64,000 nt of DNA from an uncultured Lachnospiraceae bacterium (GTDB lineage Bacteria > Bacillota > Clostridia > Lachnospirales > Lachnospiraceae), in assembly GCA_902788035.1 (NCBI GenBank), contig CADAIL010000001.1:1-64000 (forward strand). The letters are read 5' to 3'. Within the stretch, counting starts at the first letter, position 1, and each line of letters opens with the position of its first letter. The translations under genes were made by a program, and so were the position numbers. This document shows positions 44,046 to 50,251 of this stretch, piece after piece. The notes beneath the pieces are model-generated. The model saw only the letters and a program-made list of their open reading frames with translations, ran no database searches and was not told where the DNA came from.

Positions 44046-44258
44046 ACAAAAACATCCCTCATTATCAGTTAAAGCAAGTCGATATCGAAAAATATTGCAT
44101 TTGAAGGGCGTCGTCGAGCGGCCGGTACTTGAAAATTTCAAGCTTTAGCCTGAAATTTTCTTATGTACCGCTGCCAGCGAGACCGAGCGGGAGCGTCCCT
44201 GAGAAGCAATATTTTATCGATGAGACGATTATGCAGTGCGGATGAGGGATGTTTTTAT
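44046..44258 (+). repeat. Divergent palindromic element, copy G
   Basis: Outer arms 44046-44062 and 44242-44258 match at 16 of 17 positions (ACATCCCTCAT/ATGAGGGATGT). A second helix pairs TCGAAAAATATTGC (left) with GCAATATTTTATCGA (right), at the place where the six main copies have GAGAAAAACATTGC and GCGTTTTTCGATGA. The apical hairpin is GAAAATTTCA/TGAAATTTTC (10 bp). Most loop sequence differs, so it is a second subfamily with the same plan. It ends 12 nt from the nadD stop. Confidence 0.7.
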
Positions 44259-44269
44259 AATGTAGAACT

Positions 44270-44911
44270 TCAAGCGTCGGACTGGGTATTGACGGTGTCT
44301 GCGAGGCCGTCGTACACGTGGTAGGACTTGATGTAGTTGATGACTTCGTCCGGTGCGTAATACTTGACGGTCTTGCCGGCGGCGATCCAGTCACGCAGCT
44401 GGTGGGAGGAAACATCGATGTTCTCGGTGTTGAGTTTGACGATATCCGCTCCGAATGTCTCGCGCACATCAGCGATGGCTTTGTCAAGCTCTTCGTCGCT
44501 AGTGTGGTTCCTCGTAGCTACGACCAGTGTGCAGGCATCGCAGATTCTCTGCGGGTTTCTCCAACCCTTAAAGTCGAAGAGGGAATCCGCTCCGATGATG
44601 AAATAATAGCGGGTGTCCGGATGCTTTTCATTCAGTTTTTCGAGAGTGAGGTAAGTGTAGGAGTAACCGTCCTCATTCATTTCCATGGATGAGAATTTAA
44701 AATGCGTATTGGAGGCGATAGCCAGCTTGACCATGTCCATGCGCTGCTCGTCGCTTGCCCTTCCTTCTCTGTCCTTTTTGTGCGGAGGATTTCCCGAGGG
44801 CATGAATACGACCCGGTCCAGGCCGAGCTGCTGGTATGCGTTCTCCCCCAGTATAAGATGTCCGATGTGGATGGGATCAAATGTCCCGCCCATGATTCCC
44901 ACTTTTTTCAT
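44270..44911 (-). CDS. nadD: Nicotinate-nucleotide adenylyltransferase
   Basis: NadD adenylates nicotinate mononucleotide in NAD synthesis. The nucleotidyltransferase start GIMGGTFDPIHIGHL and the C-terminal DVSSHQLRDWIAAGKTVKY (ISSTxIR-like) are intact. It overlaps yhbY by 4 nt. The 213-aa length is normal. Confidence 0.95.
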   Translation of the reverse strand: MKKVGIMGGTFDPIHIGHLILGENAYQQLGLDRVVFMPSGNPPHKKDREGRASDEQRMDMVKLAIASNTHFKFSSMEMNEDGYSYTYLTLEKLNEKHPDTRYYFIIGADSLFDFKGWRNPQRICDACTLVVATRNHTSDEELDKAIADVRETFGADIVKLNTENIDVSSHQLRDWIAAGKTVKYYAPDEVINYIKSYHVYDGLADTVNTQSDA

Positions 44912-45219
44912 TGCTTTTTCCTTGCTTTCGGAAGCTCGATCTTGCGGTTCTTGTCCTTGCCCTGGCGGTAAAGGACGATTTTCTTGCCTATGACCTGCAC
45001 AACTTCTGACCTCGTGTGCTCAGCGAGAGTCTCGGCAATCTCTCTCGGATCGTCGTCGCAGTTCTTAAGGACTCCTACTTTAACGAGCTCGCGCTTTGCA
45101 AGTGCTTCGTCGACGTTTTTTTCGTTTTCCGTTGTCAGGGAAGCTTTGCCGAGCAGAATGATCGGATCAAGTTCCATAGCAAGGCTCTTAAGGTATGCCC
45201 GCTGTTTACTCGTCAGCAT
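44908..45219 (-). CDS. yhbY: YhbY-like CRM-domain ribosome-associated protein
   Basis: A 103-residue RNA-binding protein with the CRM fold: LTSKQRAYLKSLAMELDPII, then LGKASLT and a GKKIVLYR strand. YhbY associates with pre-50S particles. It overlaps both neighbours by a few bases in the obgE-yhbY-nadD run, implying coupled translation. Confidence 0.94.
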   Translation of the reverse strand: MLTSKQRAYLKSLAMELDPIILLGKASLTTENEKNVDEALAKRELVKVGVLKNCDDDPREIAETLAEHTRSEVVQVIGKKIVLYRQGKDKNRKIELPKARKKQ

Positions 45220-46546
45220 TTTCTTCCTCCTTGTCGATATCTATATCTTCACTGTAGTAATCAAATTCATGTCCGTACATCCGGACAGTATCGCCCTCGT
45301 TAATTCCGTTCAGCTTCAGGTTGTCCAGAATGCCGGTATTTCTGAGCCATTTCTGGAAGAATGTGAAGCCCTTTTCGGAATCCAGATTCGTGTAGCTGAG
45401 CATCTTGTCGATCTTCGGACCTTCGACGATAAAGATCTGTTTGCCCTTTGTATCCTCTGTCAGAGCGATTGTGTAAGGCAGATCTTCGGTGACAAGCATC
45501 TGCTCCGGGAAGTATTCCTGTTCGTAGACTACCTGCTCCGTCGCAACAGTCTCAAGCAGTTCCAGGACTGCATAGAGAAGCTCTTTCACACCCTCGCCTG
45601 TGACCGCTGAGATCGGGTATACCTTGTAACCCTGCGGTTCGTAGACTTCTTTCAGCTTTTCCACAGGGTTCTCTTCGAGATAAGCGGAGGCGTCGATTTT
45701 ATTTGCAGCGATGACAATCGGCTTTTTCATAATTGCCGGGTTATACTGCATGAGCTCTTTGTGGATCGCGGCGATATCTTCTACCGGATCTCTTCCGTCA
45801 AATGAAGCCGTGTCAACCAGATGTATGATAACACGGGTGCGCTCAATGTGGCGGAGGAACTCGTGCCCCAATCCGACGCCCTCGGAAGCTCCCTCTATGA
45901 GGCCGGGCATATCCGCGATGACAAAGCCTCTGCCGTCGCCGAAATCGACAACGCCCAGATTAGGCTGAATAGTTGTGAACGGGTAATCCGCAATCTTCGG
46001 CTTCGCGTTGGTCACGCGGGACAGAAATGTTGATTTGCCCGCGTTCGGGAAACCGACGAGGCCTACGTCCGCGACCAGCTTCAGCTCCAGGGTCAGGTCG
46101 AGCTCAAGTGCCGGCTTTCCGGGCTCGGCATATTGCGGAGCCTGATTGGTCGGGGTCGCAAAATTCATATTGCCTTTGCCGCCGCGTCCGCCCTTGAGAA
46201 TCGTCTGGCGCATGTTCCCGTGAGACATATCGGCGATGACTTCGCCGGAGTGTTCCTCGCGGATGATGGTGCCTTCAGGGACCTTGAGGATGATATCAGC
46301 GCCGTCAGCGCCATGACATCTGCGCTTACCGCCCTGCTCACCGTTCCCTGCTTTGAAATTATACTTGTGTTTATAGGTAAAAAGGGTGTTCATTCCCTTG
46401 TCGACTTCGAATATAACATCTCCGCCGCGGCCTCCGTCGCCTCCGTCCGGTCCGCCGGCCGGAACATATTTCTCACGTCTGAAACTGACGTGACCGTCGC
46501 CGCCCTTGCCGGATTTTACGTGGATCCTTGCGCGATCTGCGAACAT
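45206..46546 (-). CDS. obgE: Obg GTPase (CgtA)
   Basis: Obg is an essential GTPase of late 50S assembly and stress response. The glycine-rich Obg fold (about 1-158) begins FADRARIHVKSGKGGDGHVS. The G domain has GFPNAGKSTFLS, DMPGLIEGASEG and NKIDASAYL. A C-terminal OCT domain (about 350-425) and an acidic tail follow. The ATG at 46546 has AAGGAGG 5 nt upstream. A strong hairpin with T7 (46564-46596) stands just before it, so its level may be set by attenuation. Confidence 0.97.
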   Translation of the reverse strand: MFADRARIHVKSGKGGDGHVSFRREKYVPAGGPDGGDGGRGGDVIFEVDKGMNTLFTYKHKYNFKAGNGEQGGKRRCHGADGADIILKVPEGTIIREEHSGEVIADMSHGNMRQTILKGGRGGKGNMNFATPTNQAPQYAEPGKPALELDLTLELKLVADVGLVGFPNAGKSTFLSRVTNAKPKIADYPFTTIQPNLGVVDFGDGRGFVIADMPGLIEGASEGVGLGHEFLRHIERTRVIIHLVDTASFDGRDPVEDIAAIHKELMQYNPAIMKKPIVIAANKIDASAYLEENPVEKLKEVYEPQGYKVYPISAVTGEGVKELLYAVLELLETVATEQVVYEQEYFPEQMLVTEDLPYTIALTEDTKGKQIFIVEGPKIDKMLSYTNLDSEKGFTFFQKWLRNTGILDNLKLNGINEGDTVRMYGHEFDYYSEDIDIDKEEENADE

Positions 46547-46563
46547 ATGGTCCTCCTTGATTA

Positions 46564-46596
46564 GAAAAAAAGGGCTGCGCAATAAGCGAAGCCCTT
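46564..46596 (-). terminator. Terminator/attenuator between rpmA and obgE
   Basis: On the minus strand AAGGGCTTCGC pairs with GCGCAGCCCTT and is followed immediately by seven T. It lies 14 nt past the rpmA stop and only about 18 nt before the obgE start, so readthrough is needed for obgE. Confidence 0.85.
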
Positions 46597-46610
46597 AAAA
46601 AATATCAGCT

Positions 46611-46901
46611 TTATTCCTCAGCAGCTACCGGGATAACGGAGCACTGCTTGCGATCTTTGCCGAGTCTTGTGAAACGGACAATACCGTCTGCCTTAGCGTA
46701 CAGTGTGTCGTCGCCGCCACGTCCGACATTCTCACCCGGATGGATGTGAGTGCCGCGCTGTCTGTACAGAATATTGCCAGCCTTAACGAACTGTCCATCT
46801 GCTCTCTTCGCGCCAAGTCTCTTGGCTTCGGAATCGCGTCCGTTCTTTGTGGAACCGACACCTTTCTTGTGGGCGAAGAGCTGAAGATTCATATTCAGCA
46901 T
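46611..46901 (-). CDS. rpmA: Ribosomal protein L27 with cleavable N-terminal peptide
   Basis: L27 reaches the peptidyl-transferase centre with its N-terminus. Here the protein starts [20 protein letters not shown]: the nine-residue leader ending LQLF is the Firmicutes prepeptide that Prp must remove before L27 can work. [20 protein letters not shown] is the core signature. GGAGG lies 7 nt before the ATG at 46901. It overlaps prp by 7 nt. Confidence 0.98.
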   Translation of the reverse strand: MLNMNLQLFAHKKGVGSTKNGRDSEAKRLGAKRADGQFVKAGNILYRQRGTHIHPGENVGRGGDDTLYAKADGIVRFTRLGKDRKQCSVIPVAAEE

Positions 46902-47239
46902 GTCTGCACCTCCTTAGTTAATACCTTTAGAAAAGGTTCGTCATTTTCATCTGTCGGCTGAATTTCTTCAACCTGTCTGAGACCGAGGATCATGGAATCT
47001 ACAAGCAGTGTTCCCTCCGGTGATAGACCTTCCGGAAACTCGCATGTCAGATATCCGTCCTCACTGGAATCCACGATAGTGTCATTTGTGAGCGCTTCGA
47101 TGGAATTGGCAGTGTTTGTCATGAGCACTGAGACCGCGGCGCATATGATATCTGTTCCGCTTTCGCTGTACTCAGCATGTCCTTCCGCCTCAAAACCAAT
47201 ATAGCCTTCCTGATCTTTATAAATCGTTACTAGAATCAT
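46895..47239 (-). CDS. prp: Ribosomal-processing cysteine protease Prp
   Basis: Prp (YsxB) cleaves the N-terminal extension of L27. The catalytic His is in [15 protein letters not shown] and the catalytic Cys in [10 protein letters not shown]; both match the family. Its place between rplU and rpmA is the conserved one, and the L27 substrate peptide is present next door. It overlaps rplU by one base. Confidence 0.95.
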   Translation of the reverse strand: MILVTIYKDQEGYIGFEAEGHAEYSESGTDIICAAVSVLMTNTANSIEALTNDTIVDSSEDGYLTCEFPEGLSPEGTLLVDSMILGLRQVEEIQPTDENDEPFLKVLTKEVQTC

Positions 47240-47544
47240 CAGGCGTTGATTTTCTCGATCTTAACAGCTGTGTAAGCCTGTCTGTGACCATTTTTCTTGT
47301 GATAACCTGACTTCGGTTTGTAATGATAAACGATGACTTTCTTAGCGCGGCCGTTGGAAATAACTTTGCCTTCGACTGTAGCGCCCTTGACATCTTCGCC
47401 AACACTAAGGGTATCACCCTTGACTGCGATTACCTGATCAAAAGTAACTGCTTCGCCGACTTCCTTGCCAAGCTTCTCAACGCGGATAACATCACCCTCA
47501 GAAACTCTGTACTGCTTTCCGCCAGTTGCGATCACTGCATACAT
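47239..47544 (-). CDS. rplU: Ribosomal protein L21
   Basis: L21 is a 50S protein contacting 23S rRNA domains. The 101-residue chain starts [18 protein letters not shown] and ends [13 protein letters not shown] plus NA. The ATG at 47544 has GGAGG 8 nt upstream; the longer frame is not coding. It heads the rplU-prp-rpmA(-obgE) operon. Confidence 0.98.
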   Translation of the reverse strand: MYAVIATGGKQYRVSEGDVIRVEKLGKEVGEAVTFDQVIAVKGDTLSVGEDVKGATVEGKVISNGRAKKVIVYHYKPKSGYHKKNGHRQAYTAVKIEKINA

Positions 47545-47622
47545 GGAGCACACCTCCTTCTTCACATATTCGCCAGATACGGCGCTGCAAATGCAGACTT
47601 TTCGGCCTCTCTGCGCGTTCAC
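47545..47622 (-). promoter_or_regulatory. Possible L21 leader
   Basis: The 78-nt leader contains a GGCGAATATGTG-type segment, a CTGCATTTGCAG hairpin and ends AAGGAGGTGTGCTCC just before the ATG, like L21 leaders of Firmicutes. The match was judged by eye only. Confidence 0.38.
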
Positions 47623-47628
47623 CAACGT

Positions 47629-47657
47629 ATGTTACCATAATTCATTTCCAAACACAA
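47629..47657 (-). promoter_or_regulatory. Putative promoter of rplU
   Basis: On the minus strand TTGTGT (47652-47657) and an extended -10 TGG-TAACAT (47629-47634) are 17 bp apart. Both hexamers are imperfect. Confidence 0.45.
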
Positions 47658-47687
47658 CAACTATTTTTAAAAATTTCGATCAAGACT

Positions 47688-47893
47688 GCGTTACAGTTCA
47701 GACACGCTGCAGCGCTATACCAGGATCCGGCACAAATCACCATCTTCACCGAAAAACGCAGGTCCTGCCCTCTGAGCTTAAAAATGCTCACGCATTTTTG
47801 ATCTCTTCGGTCGGACCCGCAATGTTTTTCTTATGAAGATGGATGCTTTGCCGCCGGTAACGTTTTTTAAGCAGCCTGTCTGAACTGTGACGC
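47688..47893 (-). repeat. Palindromic element, copy E (inverted)
   Basis: This copy is inverted relative to the other five. Its 23-nt terminal repeats (47688-47710 and 47871-47893) match at 21 positions, the best of all copies. The core is 47741-47841. Read on the minus strand, P3 is GCGGGTCC/GGACCTGC and P4 is AAAAATGC/GCATTTTT with a GTGA loop. The loop strands GACCGAAGAGATC and AAGCTCAGAGGGCA are conserved. Inversion shows that the element can sit in either direction to transcription. Confidence 0.9.
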
Positions 47894-47990
47894 AGCACAT
47901 GCACAAACATCCTGCCCGAACGGTAACGCTGCAACTGCGTTTTCAGCCATCTGAACTGTAACGCGGCTCCTGCACGAACTGCCATGCCAG
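47871..47990 (+). repeat. Iterated copies of the element's terminal motif
   Basis: The end motif CTGAACTGTAACGC recurs as TGAACTGTGACGC (47881), CGAACGGTAACGC (47917) and TGAACTGTAACGC (47952), with a weaker CGAACTGCCATGCC at 47975. Spacing of the first three is about 36 nt. They fill the gap from element E to the rng stop. The 47545-47994 gap thus holds the L21 leader, element E and this array. Confidence 0.6.
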
Positions 47991-47994
47991 GCTG

Positions 47995-49176
47995 TTACTG
48001 TTCTGACGAATTATCAGAAACCGCGCGCGTTATGCCGAGGATCTCGGAGAGCGGGCGCTCTGTCTTCTGGCGGATGATCTCCATGATCCCGAGCGGCGTC
48101 AGGTCCACGATCTCCATGCGCAGCGGGTCACGGCGGGCAAGCTTTTTTGCGACATTCACGAGTTCCTCCTGATGGTCAGGATTTTCCATGTTTATGAAGT
48201 CGACCAGGATCATGCCCGAGAGATTGCGCAGGATGATCTGCCGTATGACCTCCTCCGCCGCCTCATGGTTTATGCGCCGGTAGGTCTCGGATGCATGTCT
48301 GCCCCGCTCGCATTTGCCCGTATTCACGTCGACCGAGGTAAAAGCCTCAGTCTTTTCTATGACCAGATAGGCACCGCTCCTTAGCCACACATTTTTGGCT
48401 GTCAGCCTTCGGACCTCCTGTGTCAGATTATATACGGTCCTGAGGGGCAGCGTCTTCTTTCCGTAATAAGTATCATATTCAAGATTCGAATCCCGGCAGT
48501 ATGGGCGGCAGGATTCAAGTTCCTCCGCAATACGCGGAATATCCGAGTACAGCCTGTCAGGCTGTACAGTAAGATCGCGGAGCATTTCTATATAGAAGGG
48601 ATCCGGCTTATAGAGGAGCGAGCCGGCCTTCGCGTATGCTATGTCGTGTGAGAGCTTCTGCCAGCTATCTTTCAGCTCCTCGACTTCGCGGAGGATCTCC
48701 GCCTTCTCTGCCTCGGCCGAGTTCGTCCGAAGAAGGACCGAGTAACCTGAGCGGTCGAGGTCCCGCATCCATTTGCGAAGAAGATCCTTCTGCTCGCCGG
48801 ACAGCTTACGCGAGAAAGACAGACTCCCGTCACCTTCTGAGACTACGGCATAGCGGCCGGAGAGCTTCAGCTTCATGGTAGCGGCTGCGACCTTCTTGCC
48901 CGAGGCATCCCGAATGATCTGCACAGGGATGCGGCCGGGATCACAGCTGCCCTTCTTGTATTTTGAAAGAAAGCACCTGTCTTTTCCGAACGCGACGAAA
49001 GCACCGCCGATATTATCCGCGTACGAATCGATGTGGCCGAGGTAAATGCGGCCTATCAATGATTCATCGTCTCTTGCGGCAAGCTTCAGCATGGAAAGAC
49101 GCATATCCTCAAAGAATGCTGCCGCCAGATATTTTTTCTCATCGAATTCAATCTCTGTTACTATGTAATCATTCAT
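47995..49176 (-). CDS. rng: Ribonuclease G/E family protein
   Basis: The protein processes rRNA or mRNA by 5'-end-dependent endonucleolytic cleavage. It has the S1-like segment IGRIYLGHIDSYADNIGGAF, the DNase-I-like catalytic region SVDVNTGKCERG and ILVDFINMENPDHQEEL (two metal-binding Asp), and ends ITRAV plus a short tail. At about 393 residues it is shorter than classical RNase G (near 490), with reduced C-terminal parts; the catalytic Asp pair is intact. The ATG at 49176 follows AAAGGAAC. It is flanked on both sides by palindromic elements E and F, possible substrates. Confidence 0.9.
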   Translation of the reverse strand: MNDYIVTEIEFDEKKYLAAAFFEDMRLSMLKLAARDDESLIGRIYLGHIDSYADNIGGAFVAFGKDRCFLSKYKKGSCDPGRIPVQIIRDASGKKVAAATMKLKLSGRYAVVSEGDGSLSFSRKLSGEQKDLLRKWMRDLDRSGYSVLLRTNSAEAEKAEILREVEELKDSWQKLSHDIAYAKAGSLLYKPDPFYIEMLRDLTVQPDRLYSDIPRIAEELESCRPYCRDSNLEYDTYYGKKTLPLRTVYNLTQEVRRLTAKNVWLRSGAYLVIEKTEAFTSVDVNTGKCERGRHASETYRRINHEAAEEVIRQIILRNLSGMILVDFINMENPDHQEELVNVAKKLARRDPLRMEIVDLTPLGIMEIIRQKTERPLSEILGITRAVSDNSSEQ

Positions 49177-49194
49177 ACCTAAAGTTCCTTTTTG

Positions 49195-49400
49195 TGACAG
49201 ACGAGGCAGGCGCATTTCTCAGTCCGTTAATCCGGCAGCGAATCATTCATCTTCGTGAGAAAAACATTGTCGGTCCGACCGAGAGATCGCGTAGGCGGAA
49301 AACCGCCTACACAAGCTCACAGGGTAGGACCGACGTTTTTCGATGAAGATGATGTTTGCGGCCGGATCCTGGAACTTGCTGCTGCCTGCCTTGACTGCCG
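49195..49400 (+). repeat. Palindromic element, copy F
   Basis: The core is 49248-49351 (104 nt). P3 is GTCGGTCC/GGACCGAC and P4 is GTAGGCGG/CCGCCTAC with an AAAA loop, both new sequences that keep perfect pairing. The internal-loop strands GACCGAGAGATC and AAGCTCACAGGG are unchanged. Terminal repeats (about 49195-49213 and 49381-49400) are recognisable but diverged. It ends 15 nt before the stop of the TIGR03936 gene. Confidence 0.88.
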
Positions 49401-49414
49401 CCCTTTATCGGAGT

Positions 49415-50245
49415 TTAAAAGCTTCGTCCCGTCTCCGACAGCGGTTTTCCGTCCTCGCCGTACAGGTCAAGGCGCAGGATCCGGAGAGCTAAGGGGTCAT
49501 ATTCTATGTCAGCAAATGTGCACAGGGCACTGATTACGGTCTCCGGCTTGAGGTTCGCTGAGCTTCCTGTCTTAAGCTTCATGAAAACCGGCATGCTGTA
49601 CCCGGCGTTCTCGATGCTCATTCGGACATGATCCGGAAGATACGTTTTTTCGCATAGGTTCAGTGTAAATATCTGCGGCCTGATATCGACATCGCTCTCG
49701 GTTTTTTTTGTCGTTTTATGGATTATGATAGTCTCCTGCTCCATAAATCTATTGATGAGGTCAGAAAGAGTATCCTCACTTAGTATTCCGCCGGCAATAA
49801 GCCAGTCATTTTCAAAAAACACGACGTTGTCAGAGGCGCTGACCAGCGCCATCGCCTTGCCCTTCGCTTCCTCTATTCTCTTTACTGACAGGATACGGAC
49901 GCCGTCCGGGCACTCGCTGTTCAGCATATTGATAATGACCGCTTCTGGAGGAACATCCGGAAGCTCATCATTTTCGATATTCAGCTGGCTCATGCGCTGA
50001 AGCTCGATTTTTGTGAGCTCGTAGGGATCCCTGTAAGCCATCTCGAAATCCACATACTCGCCGAGACTCTCGAGCCCGACGCCGAGCGGAGACGCAAAGG
50101 ACATGATCATATGGGGACTGAATCCTCTTGTAAAGACCGCAAGCACTCCGCTCCTTTTGATGATTTTCTGGAAAGTGCGCATGAAATCCAGATGACCAAC
50201 GTAGCGGAGAGCACCGACCTTGGTGAATTTTATTCTGACTTTCAT
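49415..50245 (-). CDS. TIGR03936 family (DUF2344) radical-SAM-linked protein
   Basis: The 276-residue protein begins KVRIKFTKVGALRYVGHLDF and includes RGFSPHMIMSFASPLGVGLE, hallmark motifs of the family that always accompanies TIGR03960 radical-SAM proteins. It has no Cys cluster of its own. It lies 6 nt after that partner. The joint function is not established; a role in RNA or ribosome modification is an inference from its place before rng and rplU. Confidence 0.9.
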   Translation of the reverse strand: MKVRIKFTKVGALRYVGHLDFMRTFQKIIKRSGVLAVFTRGFSPHMIMSFASPLGVGLESLGEYVDFEMAYRDPYELTKIELQRMSQLNIENDELPDVPPEAVIINMLNSECPDGVRILSVKRIEEAKGKAMALVSASDNVVFFENDWLIAGGILSEDTLSDLINRFMEQETIIIHKTTKKTESDVDIRPQIFTLNLCEKTYLPDHVRMSIENAGYSMPVFMKLKTGSSANLKPETVISALCTFADIEYDPLALRILRLDLYGEDGKPLSETGRSF

Positions 50246-50251
50246 TATTCG

